Position numbers and translations under genes: made by a program. The notes beneath the pieces are model-generated. The model made no database searches. It saw only the letters and a list, made by a program, of their open reading frames with translations, and was not told where the DNA came from. A DNA stretch of 64,000 nt from Mytilus galloprovincialis (Eukaryota; Mollusca; Bivalvia; Mytilida; Mytilidae): NCBI RefSeq assembly GCF_965363235.1, contig NC_134844.1:19822646-19886645 (forward strand), read 5' to 3'. Positions 25,816 through 37,900 of this stretch are shown here, in pieces (the first letter of the stretch is position 1; every line of letters begins with the position of its first letter).

Positions 25816-27973
25816 TTTATACGACCGCAAACAAATTTTGCATTTGTATATTGGTATCATGTTGATGTCATCATCTGGTGGCGGCATCAGCGTCATGCGA
25901 AAACACTTATTTTCCGGACAATAACTTTAGTTTAAGTAAATGGATCTCTACGAAATTTAAATACAAGGTTTTATACCACAAAAGGAATATTGGGATTGAT
26001 TTTTGGGTTTATGGTCTCAATAGTTTAAGAACAAGGGGCCCAAAAGGGGTCAAAATAAGTACTTTTCTAGTTTCCAGACAATTACTTGTCTGTAAGTGTA
26101 TGGATCTTCCTGAAATTGTACCACAAGGTTCCATACCAAAAAAGGAATGTTGGGATTGATTTTGGGGGTTATGGCCCAAAAAGTTTAGGAATTAAGGGCC
26201 AAAAAAATTCTTTTCTAATACTTTGTATAAATTGCTTATTTCTTGACCAATTTCAATGGGATTTTATCCTTGAATTCTTTGGGTTCTTTAATATGCTGAA
26301 TCTAAGCGTACACTTTTTTTTTGTTGGTATTTGGCCCTGATTTTGAATTGGTTCACATAAGGTTCAAAGGATCCAAAATTAAACTTTGTTTGATTTCATC
26401 AAAAATTGAATTTTTGAGGTTCTTTGATATGCCGAATCTTACTGTGTTTTTAGATTTTTAACCGTATTTTTTCGGTTATTGACATGGGGATGTATAGCGG
26501 TAGCGCGGTCATGATGCCAGGCAGGCAGCAGCCAAATGTTGTCCGTGCATTTACGCATGAACCGTTCAACCAAAGCTTTTGAAATTTTAATATGTTGTTA
26601 CTGACAACAAAATGGAGGTCAAATTTAATAATGACGATTTTTAACTTTTACAGTTCTGGAGTTACGGTTCTTGAAAAATTGAAAAATGGTGTTTCCAGTC
26701 CTGTCCTTGCATTAACTCATGCACCATTTAACCAAAGCTTTTAAAATTTTGATATGTTGTTACTGACAACAAAACAGAGGTCAAGTTCATTAATGATGAT
26801 TTTGACTTTTACGGTTCTGGAGTTGTGGTTCTTGAAAGATTGAAAAATGGTGTTTCCAGTCTGTCCGTGCATTTACTCTTAATCATGACCTGTTCAACCA
26901 AAGCTTTTAAAATTTTAATATGTTGTTACTTTTGACAAAATGGAGGCCAAGTTCAATGATGACGATTTTGACTTTTACCGTTCAGGAGTTATGGTTCTTG
27001 AAAGATTGAAAAATGGTGTTTCCAGTCCTGCCCGTGCATTTACTCATGAACTGATCAACCAAAGCTTTTAAAATTTTAATATGCTGTTACTGATGACAAA
27101 ATGGAGGTCAAGTTCAATTATGGGCGATTTTCACTTTTTCTGTTTAGGAGTTATGGTTCTTGAAAGATTGAAAAATTATATTACCAGTCATGTTGTTGCA
27201 TTTACTCATGAAGCATTCAACCAAAGCTTTTCAAATTCTAATATGTTTTTACTGATGACAAAATGGAGGTCAAGTTTGATATTGATGATTTTCACCTTCA
27301 CTATTCATCAGTTATTGTTCATGTGATATTGAAAAATGCCAGGACACAAATAAATATTAATAAATCCGGTTTGCTGTTGCTCTGACAGCCTCTTGTTAAT
27401 TTTTGGTTTTGTTTTCAAATTGGTCTACATTAAGGTCCAAAGGGTGCAAAATTAAATTAAGTTTGATTTTAACATAAAATGAATTCTTGGGGTTCATTGA
27501 TATGCTGAATCTAAACATGTATTTAGATTTTTTATTATGGGCCAAGTTTTCAAGTTGGTCCAAATTCGGGTCCAAATTAAACTTTGCTTGATTTCAAGAA
27601 AATTTAATATATGGGGTTTTTGATATGCTAAATCTAGCCATGTATTTAGATTTTTTATTTTTGGACCCTGTTATCAAATTGGTCAACATTGAGGTCAAAA
27701 GGGTGCAAAATTAAACTTTGTTTGATTTTATCAAAAATTGAATTCTTGGGATTCTTTAATATGCTAAAATCAATCCATGTATTTACATTTTGAATATTGG
27801 ACCATTTCAATACAGTTAAAAAAAATAAGTTCATTAGAACACATTCATTCTGTGTCAGAAACCTATGCTATGTCAAATATTTAATCACAATCCAAATTCA
27901 GAGCTGTATCAAGCTTAAATATTGTGTCCATTCTGGCCCCAATTGTCCAGAGTTCGACCTGTGCGGTCGTATC
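25816..27973 (+). mobile_element. TTTATACGACCGCA element, copy 2, head-to-tail with copy 1
   Basis: The left terminal repeat is at 25816-25829 and the right, with one mismatch (TGCGGTCGTATCAA), at 27960-27973. Internal blocks follow the same order as copy 1. A different repeat array interrupts it at about 26460-27396. The gap from copy 1 is only 32 bp. Confidence 0.7.
26460..27396. mobile_element. Nested insertion of ~160-bp tandem units
   Basis: The host element reads 'ttagatttt' up to TTAA at about 26459 and resumes after TTAA at about 27397, so TTAA appears to be duplicated. Inside are about five units of 160-167 bp with 'gcatttactcatgaa', 'caaccaaagctttt' and 'acaaaatggaggtcaa'. The ends CCGTATTTTTTCGG and CAGCCTCTTG are not inverted repeats of each other, so the mechanism is uncertain. 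Confidence 0.55.
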
Positions 27974-27999
27974 AAGCTGCACCCTGTGGATCATTTTAT

Positions 28000-30560
28000 T
28001 CATGTTAGGTTTTAAGAGTAGGGATTTCCAGAGAAGGTATGCATTGATTACAATATTTGGTATGTTGATTTTTTTAATGGAGTATATGTATATTTCAATC
28101 GGATTAGATACCAGCCTCCCTAAGAAGCTCATCTACAGTTATCACTAGCCTATCATGGCAACACTTTAATAGGTTGCAAATTTGAGAGTGTCAGCAATAT
28201 TTTTTCTCCATTTTTGTCTCACTTGTGTTGAAAGTCTCAGAATGCAAGACATAAGGATGACAAGACTTTGTTTGTTTAAACTATTTGTATTAAGCTTTAT
28301 ATTTCAGTGATAAAAGACACAGATGCCTCATACCTTGTATTCAGATAAGTTAACTTATGTTAAAATGTTTCTGCCTGTCATATGTCCATTGTCCTTCACC
28401 TCATTTTCATTGTACCATTTCAGTGAAATACTCAACTATAGTGAGTAAAGGCTAGGATAACTAATATGGTATATGGGTTCTTTGCAACATCGACAAGTCC
28501 GTCATGTGTAGTTCACCTGACCTCAATCTCCCTTCTGGGGTCAACGATTAAGATTAAAGAAACGTGGTAAATCCTGTTCCTACGACATTATAAGTAATAG
28601 GTTGGTAGTTGGTGTGTGTAAAGATTATAAGGTATACATGTCAGACTGGCCGGTTTCATCTTACTTTGACCTCAATATCACGATTTATTAAACAATATTT
28701 AGTTCTTGATTAAGTCTATTTCTCGTATACTTTAAGCAATAAGACCACTAATTGTAATGCCCCATTTATGTGCATGATGTTTTTCGGTATGTTCTTCCGT
28801 TCGTCCGTCCGTCCGTCTGTCCCGCTTCATGTTAAGTTTTTGGTAAGGATAGTTTTTGATGAACTTAAAGTCCAATCAACTTGAAACTTGGTGCAGTGAC
28901 ATGATCCCTATGATAAGATAAGATAAGATAATGATCTGTCTAATTAGAATTAGAATTTTGACCCCAATTTCACGGTCCATTTGACATACAAAATGATAGT
29001 GCAAGAGGGGAATCCGTGTGCTATGGAAACGTTCTTGTTGATTGTAAGGTGTACATGTTTGTTTGGTATAGTTCATCTGACCGTGACCACAATTTCATAC
29101 AACATTTATAATGCTACGCTTGTGTGATACTTTAAGTAAAACCTTCATATATACAGACTTTCAACATAATTAAATTCAATCATCAGTAAAAAAATTGAAA
29201 ACAACACGTTTAATAATTTCTTGCGTCCGAAGCGCTTTTCTTGATTTATCTTTATCAGGAACGCTCAAAGCCAAACATTTGAAATTCGAAGATGTATAAG
29301 TACCGAAACCGTTGAAGAGCTATATCGTATATGTCAAAATACCTAAAATAAATAGCCTAATTCATCTAAAGCCAACTTTGACTGAGGGAGTTGAAGCCTT
29401 AGTTTCTAAATAATTTATAAATTTATAAACGGACAATTTAAGTTAAGTTTGTTAAATCATGTCAGTACCGAAATACTGACTACTGAGCTGATGATACCAT
29501 CGGGTACTGACAGTCCACCAGCAGAGGTATCGACCCAGTGATGTGAAAAACAGACAAGAAATTTCATCGTGAACACCCTTGTTAACCTTTGAACAAACTG
29601 CCTAGACGGTCTCATAATGGCATAGTTGCATCTGGTGCATGCGATTGATGGTTCAATTATTGGTTGAGTTAAGCATCATTAATGAGTAAGATCAAACCAC
29701 TGGTTATATCGGAGTTAGACCTATATATCTCGGTAGGGTGACATGTCTTACTGTAGACTATTATTTTGTAAAATTCATTTCAACGTGTAGGTTTTATACG
29801 AAACAGGCTTCATATTCGTTTCGCATTAGCACGTTCTTGTCCTAAATATGCATTAAACATGCCACTGGACATTTAAAAGCCATCCACCATGATCATCAAC
29901 CTTCATTATGGATACTTTGCTTATATTGAATAACTAATTGTGTATTAAGTAATTACAAATGTCATATGAGTTAAGCCGAGTTGACCCGAAGCACTAGTAT
30001 GAACTATTTATTTCATTTGAAATGTGCCATCCATCTATCCATACTCTTCATTGTCTTTCTATAAAAGTTTTTAATCTCTGCTGAAGCCAATAGGTCAATT
30101 GAAATAATTCCTAGGCTATTTAAATTAGATGTGGTATGATTGCTTGTATGTCTAGGAACAGTATATGCTGACGACCCAGCTGATCAACATCATTTGCTAA
30201 TTAATAAACTCATAAAGACTTAAAACTTTTGTATTCATGCCAGACACACGGTTTGCCTACAAAAGACTCACTAGTGACTCTATAATCAGAACAGCGAGTT
30301 CTGTTTATTTCATTTTCCTTTGCAAACCTATTGCAACCAAAGTTTAAACAGTTTTTCTTACACAATATTCTGTGTCAACAGGCCAGTTTTTGTAGTTTTT
30401 GTTAGGGTTAATTGGCTTGTAATTACAGAAAAGATGCCACGAGTCTCCCCGTACCATCTAAAGCCAATGCCAACTTAATGCTGGGCTTGAATTGGCAGCA
30501 TATTTGTAAAATCGTTTTCCCCAAGTTTGTTTTATAGACGTCAAAAAGGAATAAGTTAAA
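28000..30560. other. Intergenic stretch of repeats
   Basis: No gene is recognised. It contains the GTCCGTCC-type repeat (28758-29040), a (GATAA)n run at about 28913-28934, and a diverged dispersed repeat at 29215-29600 with 'actgactactgagctgatga' and 'cgacccagtgatgt'. Related copies lie near 47530-48060, 49665-49960 and 54170-54340. Confidence 0.45.
28758..29040. repeat. Dispersed GTCCGTCC-type repeat
   Basis: 'tgccccatttatgtgcatga' opens it, followed by GTCCGTCCGTCCGTC, 'caacttgaaacttggtgca' and 'gaaacgttcttgtt', in the same order as 18777-19070. Confidence 0.65.
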
Positions 30561-30575
30561 ATATAATTTCTTTTT

Positions 30576-30698
30576 TACATCATTGATTGTTTTAGGTCAC
30601 AGACTGCATGGTTAGCATTTACTAAAAGAATAGAATATTTTTTTTTATACATCATTGATTGTTTTAGGTCACAGACTGCATGGTAAGCATTTACTAAA
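30576..30698. repeat. 72-bp direct duplication
   Basis: 'tacatcattgattgttttag' and the following bases occur at 30576 and again at 30648. The second copy is cut at 'tactaaaa' by the retrotransposon that follows; the expected continuation 'gaatagaac' reappears at about 32480. Confidence 0.8.
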
Positions 30699-30744
30699 AA
30701 AAAAAATTAAAAAAAATAAAAAAATAAAAAAATAAAAAAATAAA

Positions 30745-32472
30745 GAAAAAAAGATATAAACTGTTTTGTATTCTGTGACTTCTCTAAAGCTTTCGACAAA
30801 GTTTGGCATATGGGTCTTATATGTAAAATGGAAGCTTATGGTGTTGACGGAAACGTATTGAATTGGTTTCAGGATTATCTACATGACAGAAAACAGAGAG
30901 TAGTATTAAATAACTCGTCTTCTTCCTTCTGTAATGTCTCAGCTGGTGTTCCCCAGGGATCGGTTCTGGGCCCTCTTCTCTTTGTCTTATACATTAATGA
31001 TATCACTGATAAGCTTACTTCTCTGTGTCGGCTATCATCATTCAATTATTCTGGTAACGACGGAGAACAGATTAAATCTGTTATCGATCGCGACTTGAAA
31101 GAGCTGGATGTTTGGTCTTCTAAATGGCTTATGTCCTTTAACCCAGATAAAACCGAAATTATGATTTTTTCAAATATTGAGACTCCAGACCTTAGCTTTT
31201 CCTTAAATGGTAAAAATATACCTTTAAGTACATCTCATAAGCACCTGGGAGTTAATTTTAGTTGTGACGTAAAATGGAACAATCATGTTGAAAGTATAAT
31301 TCTAAGTGTAAAGAAACACTTAAATGTTTTACGTAAACTTAAATACCGATTATCTCGAAATAATTTAGAAAAACTATACTTAGTTTTTATTCGACCCATT
31401 TTTGAATATGCCACGGAAGTGTGGGATAATTGTGGAATAGGCTACTCACATAAATTAGAAAATTTGCAATTAGAGGCCGCAAGAATAGCAACAGGTCTAC
31501 CAATATTTACAAAAACTGAAACTTTATATTCTAAGGTTGGCTGGGAATCTCTTTTTGAAAGAAGAAGGAGAAGAAAATTACAAATGTTTTATAACATGAA
31601 CCAAAAGCATGCACCAGAATATCTATGTAATCTTGTACCTCCTTGTGTACAAAGTACAACCAACTACCCGTTGCGAAATGGTCAAGATATTATTGTTCCA
31701 TTTTGTAGACTTTCCCTAATTACTACTGAATCGTTTATTCCCTCTACTATACGTGAATGGAATAAACTTGATCCAAAAATTCGCAGTGTCGACTCTATTT
31801 CTAAATTTAAGAAAGAATTAAAAAAAGATAGTCTATTATGTAAAATGAAACGTTTTATTTGTATGGCCCAGGGAAATTAAATATTATCTTAACGCAATTG
31901 CGATGTTCCGCTTCATTCTTAAACAATGACCTATTTAAAGCTAATATTATAGATGATCCTTCTTGCCATTGTGGGTCCGATATTGACTTCTTCGTTTGCC
32001 CAAAATACACATTGTGTAGAAAAACCTTATTCCATAACCTTGACTGGCTATCTGAAAACTTTGTTTTAGATACAAAACTATTAATTTGCGGACACTTGGA
32101 ACTTTCGAACGAACAAAATATTCAAATTTTCAAACATGTTCAAAATTTCATAAAAAGGTTAAACAGATTTCTTATGCCTTGATAGAGCGTTATTATTACT
32201 GACACGGAAAGTCATCGTTGTCATCAACTCACAAGTCATCGTCACAGAATTATACGACTTTTCAAACTTTCTTTTTCTCTTTTTACTTTTTTGTTCACAT
32301 ATAAAAGCTAGTATTATATTGAATAAACTGTTTGTTTTATATGCATGTCCATTATATTATACTATTATTGTAACTATATATTGTATTATGGAGAAGACTT
32401 CATAAGTATGATTTACTTGTGTCTAATTCATTTTGCTTTAATTCAGCAAATAAAATATGTTTAAACTAAACT
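30745..32472 (+). mobile_element. 5'-truncated non-LTR retrotransposon, copy 1 (+ strand)
   Basis: The 3' part of a Jockey/CR1-type LINE, lacking the endonuclease and half of the reverse transcriptase. It is preceded by an A-rich stretch (30698-30750) and ends near 'tttaaactaaacta'. The target 'tactaaaa' is present on both sides. A second copy of the same family lies at 44863-47270 in reverse. Confidence 0.85.
30750..32182 (+). pseudogene. Broken reverse transcriptase of LINE copy 1
   Basis: Non-LTR reverse transcriptase C-terminal half. Landmarks are the finger motif before DFSKAFDKVWH, the block VSAGVPQGSVLGPLLF (PQGS), a thumb region and a C-terminal CHC-type segment (CHCGSDI, then CPKY). 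Compared with copy 2 it has lost 12 nt that encode the catalytic FADD block (near 31035), lost 15 nt just after CHCGSDI (near 31986), and lost one T near 31847, which shifts frame between 31859 and 31880. It cannot make active enzyme. Confidence 0.88.
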
Positions 32473-32479
32473 ACTAAAA

Positions 32480-33600
32480 GAATAGAACATATATATAGAA
32501 ATAAAACACCATCAAAACCCAGCTATCCGAAATCGTAATATACCATAAAACCCAAGATATTGAATATATACAGGTTACTCATATTCTCTATGTTTGTGAT
32601 ATGATTTTTTTTGTTAATACCATTTATTTTCATTTGTGTACACAGCTAATATCGTGCATTCTGTTTTGGGCAACGTTATTCATTTTCAGTCCTCACCAGG
32701 CCAACATATTCATTTTCAAAATCCTCCCGTCTATTCACTAAAATATCAAACGGACATCCTTTTATTTTACCAAAGAGGTGATAAAAGACTGAATTATTTC
32801 TCGCAAAGATTTGAACTGGGAAAATTGAAGAAAAGTTATAATAGTAAATAAATATATATTTATTTACGTATTTATTCACATAAGTCGTATAAAAATATAG
32901 TTTTCTCAGCACCGATTCATCTTTAAACAGACGAAATAATCAACAAAAACAATATTTCCCCCTTTCTTCTTTGTCTGCAGCAGGAAGCGTCTTGCTATCA
33001 TCCTATAGAATAAGTTATCTGAAATGAAATATCATTACCAGTATATCAATATTTTATCTATTTTCTTATATACTTTATTTATCACAACATTAGTTCCTTA
33101 TTTTATTTTTTTTTAGAAATGGCTGATTTTAAATAAGTATATGGCACGAATTTTAAAGAAATCCATGACCATGCATAATAATTTTAACCTCAATATACAC
33201 AAAAAGGTCACGAAAAATAGGCATTTACACAATTTGAAAAAAAGTCAGCAAAGTTGTTTCATTATCAAACATATCGCATCTACCTATTTTTATAGAAGAG
33301 GTAGAATATCAGATAACATCTTTCGAATCTGTATTTTGACAACTTCACTAGCTTTAAATTGTATATTTTTCAAATGTTCATACGTTTACTCTTTGAAGCC
33401 AAAATCTCAAAACGAGAGCTAATTGTTGTAAAACAAACAAACTATAAACACAATACCGGTATTTGTCTGTGTTGTTTAGTCTATTGCGGAGAGTTGTCTC
33501 ACTGGCAATCATACCACATCTTCTTTGTTTATATGATATCGTTATATTTTATTTGTATTATATATATTAGTTTGGATTAAATCTAAAAATCAACGCACCA
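32480..33600. other. Downstream flank of the secreted-protein gene
   Basis: No gene is recognised. The region 33460-33535 has 'ggagagttgtctcactggca' and 'atcataccacatcttc', a repeat also seen near 35140, 42240 and 53570. The 3' UTR of the minus-strand gene ending at 33602 must lie here. Confidence 0.4.
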
Positions 33601-33601
33601 T

Positions 33602-34968
33602 TCAACCAAATCCATGACCCCATCTTGTTTCAAATCCTGCAAATGCACAGCTGTCCTCATCACAACCTCTGCATAACCGCCTTCCATTGTCGTCTGTTAT
33701 ATACGAAGTTCGTCTGCACGTAGCTGGTACTATCGGTCTACAATCGTCCTGCGAGGGACATCGACGAGATTGTTGCGTCTGAACCATTTGCCTTGTTACT
33801 GGTCTGGTCTGTGCCCGTTGACGTTGAATGGGTGTATTCTGTCCACGTGCTATTTGCTGCCTTGTTACTTGCAACTGCGCTAATCTGTTTCTAGTAACTG
33901 TAGGCTGTCTTCTTGGTTGTAACTGTTGCAATCGCGTTTCAGATCTTGGACGAGACGGATTTAACGGTATTCTTGTTCGTGTGTTAGTTGTATCTATTGG
34001 CTGTCGTGTCCTTGACCTAGTGTCAGTTGTATCCATGGCCTGTCGTGTCCTTGACCTGTTGTCAGTGTTTCTTTGGTTTGATGAAAACCTTCTTGGAGCT
34101 AGAACTAAAGGTCGCGCTGCTGTCAACGCTGGATCTCTAGATCGCGATCCTATCAATGCTAGTTCTCTAAATCGCGATGCTGTCAACGCCGGTTCTCTAG
34201 ATCGCGATACTGTCAATGCTGGTTCTCTAGATACGACTATGGGTCTAAAAGACTCGGGACGAGGTGGTGATCTAACAAATTGTGATTGTTGAACCAAATC
34301 GTTTGAGTTTCGAAGAACCAGAGGTATACGTCTTCCTAAGTTTCCTATTTGGTTGACATTTTGTTGTCGATTGTTGAATGGTTGAATGTTAGTATTTGAA
34401 AGTGAAAGTAAATTAGTTACAGGTATGGTTTTGTCGTTCCTTTCACCTTGAAATCCACTGAAAAGTGAATTAGTTACAGGTATGGTTTTGTCGTTCCTTT
34501 CACCTTGAAATCCACCGAAAACATCTGACAACGCTGAGTTCATCTTTTTCTCTGCTGATGCTTTTATCAAACCAGTTAAAGCATTTGTCTGCCTTTGTAA
34601 ATCAGTTTGAATAGATTTCGTTAATAGGGTTGTGTGTTTGTTAACTGATGCAATAAGACTATTGATGGATTGAGTTATTCCATTAAATCCTGACCTGGTA
34701 GTTGATATGGGACTTATAACAGTTGGTCCAATTGCATTATTTGAGGAAGGGTTTGAAAGGAACCCTACAGGCAAAAAAGCGCTTCCGAACGGAGATGGAT
34801 GTTTTGGAGTATTGATATCTGCCGGAGAATGTTTGCCACTAGGTCTTTTAGATATCACTACTTCTGGAGACATCACTACTGTTTGTTGGGTTTTTGTCTG
34901 TAAAGTTCCATCTTTAGTTGGTTCGTGTCTGTTTACAAATAGAAGATTCCTCCTCTGCGTGTCTTGTG
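33602..34968 (-). CDS. Main coding exon of the secreted protein
   Basis: One open frame of 1,367 nt from the acceptor at 34969-34970 to TGA at 33602-33604. It begins QDTQRRNLLFVNRHEPTKDG. Reading without the first exon would leave no ATG before the internal Met at MSPEVV. Confidence 0.8.
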
Positions 34969-37900
34969 CTGAAAATCAAAGGAAGACATAGTAAACATCA
35001 AAAAACATGGTAATGGCATGTTTTCAGCAAACCTATTTAGTCTTAGTTTTTTTTTTTGTTAGTTTTCTAGCTGTCATAACTTTGTTCATTGTTAAAGGCC
35101 GTATGGTGACCTATAGTTATTAATTTCTGTGTCGTTAGGTTTGTGGCGAGTTATCTCATTGGTAATCATACCACATCTCATATTTTTTTGGCAGTGGCTA
35201 TTTTGCCGGCTCTGATTGAAACATCCTTATTCAAACCAGCAAAATATCCATTTCTATAGAAATGGCTAGTTTGCCAGCACCAGCTATATAGTCAATTTGT
35301 TAATTTGTAAGTTCTTTGTGAATTGTGAAATTCATTATTTACTTTTGAAAAGTAATATTAAAATGTGCACTATCAACATAAAAGAATCAAATATTTACTG
35401 AGTGATGTACCAGTAGTTAAATAAGTAAACAGGTAAAATTACATCTTTTGATACACATCTAATCGTTTAAATGGTGCCGTTTGAACAATATGAGTTCTAA
35501 TCGTTCAAACAGAAAAATTTTCATATGGGCAGACATTATGAGTAAAAAACATAAGTGTATAAAAAATTGGAATTTTTATGTAAGGAAAACGTTGTCTGAG
35601 TATAATGCAGATCATTTGTGTATCATTACAGATTATGTTGATAGTACCTCAGTTGTCAATACTGTTATGTGTAAAATGTTTAGTAAATATGTCGAACAGT
35701 TGCAAGGCAATTTACAATCAGAGAAAGCTTTATCTGGTAAAGGTGGTAACAAACTTCGTACATATAATCTATTTAAGAACAGTTTTGAAACGGAAACTTA
35801 TTGTAAAATTCCAATGCCATTTTCGCAAAAGAGTTCTTTTGCCAAATTTCGATGTGGTGTAGCACCACTAAGAATAGAAACGGGGAGATTTGAAAAATTA
35901 ATTTTAAAAGATCGAGTCTGTGATAATTGTATGAATATTTTAGAAGATGAAACCCATGTTATTTTATCGTGTCTTTTGTATGATGATTTTAGAAAAAAAT
36001 TATTTGATGAAGCAACACATTTTAATAGTGATTTTATGTCTTTTGATGATAAACAGAAATAAGGGTTTTTATTTACAGATAATAATATGATTCGTAGCTG
36101 TGCCAAAGCCTGTAATCTTATTTTAAATAGACGTAGAAATGTTTTATACTGTAAATAATGTTAATGTCAATATGTTTTATAATAGATGCATTCTTTATAT
36201 AATTTTTAATGTTATAGTCTCTTGTAATTCTGTACAGAATGGCTCTCTTTTTATATTCATATATTTTTACATTTAATGTAATGTTGTATTATATATTATT
36301 GAGAGATGAGACTTAAATGAAATATTGAATTGAATTGAATTAAATTTAAAAACATTTATCAGTCAAAGTATAAAAAACAACATATTGAGCATTCATTAGT
36401 TGCAATGAAGTCATATCTAAACATGTAGTTGTAATTAGTTCTAAAATCAGCTAGTGACAGTCTAATGCTATATGTATGCATATAAACTCATTATAAAGAA
36501 TAAAATCTCAGATTTTTATAACTGTGTGTTATAAGGAAAAATGAAAGTTAAAAATCTCATTGCATCCATCAAAATTTGATAAAATAGTATACAATATAAC
36601 AAAGTCAATCACATAGCTTCAAAAATAAAAAAAATAATTAAATTTAACTTGCTTTTGAAATAAAAGTCAGTTATAAGTGTAAACAAAATAGTTTGTAACT
36701 TTGCTTCCGCGTACCTAATTATATATATAATGCCAGCAAAATAACATATTTTCTTTTTTCCAGCACCAACAACAAATTCAATATATATTGCTGGTGCCGG
36801 TCAAATAGACATTTTTATAAATTACTTTTGGACTATTTCGTGGCGGCCAGTTTTTATTGGTGAAGGAAGCCTGAGTGCCCGGAGAAAACCACCGACCCTC
36901 GATAGGAAAACTGACAATCCTAGTCAATTAAGATTGGAATCAAGTGCATCCGCACGAGCGGGAGATTCACTTGTTGTCGAGTTGCGAGTTAAGAAAATCG
37001 AGTTGCGAGTTACGAAAGTCGAGTTGCGAGTTACAAAAGTCGAGTTGCGAGTTACGAAAGTCGAGTTGCGAGTTACAAAAGTCGAGTTGCGAGTTACGAA
37101 AGTCGAGTTGCGAGTTACAAAAGTCGAGTTGCGAGTTACAAAAGTCGAGTTGCGAGTTAGGAAAGTCGAGTTGCGAGTTAGGAAAGTCGAGTTGCGAGTT
37201 ACAAAAGTCGAGTTGCGAGTTACAAAAGTCGAGTTGCGAGTTACGAAAGTCGAGTTGCGAGTAACGAAAGTCGAGTTGCGAGTTACAAAAGTCGAGTTGC
37301 GAGTTACAAAAGTCGAGTTGCAAGTTAAGAAATTCGAGTTGCGAGTTACAAAAGTCGAGTTGCGAGTTGAGAAAGTCGAGTTGCGAGTTACAAAAGTCGA
37401 ATTGCATAAAAATGAGGAAACTAAAATATTTTAATTTTTGGTGTACATAGTGTTGTTGATTATTTTTGTGGTTTTGACTTTATCTGAGTCGCTTGTAAAA
37501 ATAAAATGGACTAGATAATAACTACGTATAGTATTTTCTGTAGAAGCAGATAGCCTTTTGAAATACAGAAGATGGCTTGCAGTTTAATTATTTTTAAATT
37601 TCATACATAGCACCGTCGTATTAAACGTAAAGGGAGATAGCAACTAAACTATAGTTCATATATGTAAAACACCCCTTCTGCAGATTTCGTTTAAAGTGGG
37701 CTTTGGGGCAGCTGCAGAGCCGGGCAATATTCGTTAGGGACCGCAAAATTTAGTGACACTCAAAATTGAGGATGTTAAAATTATATATGTCTTATACATT
37801 GGCTAGAGATGAAGGGGATATGATGGGCGTGAATAAAACCAGTTTAAACCCGCCGCATTTTTGTGTCTGACCTATGTCAGGAACCTTTAGCCTTTGTTGC

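Noticed and set aside
33828..34292. 154-residue open frame on the + strand
   Set aside because: It is the antisense shadow of the Arg-rich exon of the secreted protein; repeats there keep several frames open.
36934..37434. 166-residue open frame with VELRVTK heptads, coiled-coil-like
   Set aside because: It is the 21-bp array read in one frame; all frames are open because the unit is a multiple of three without stops.
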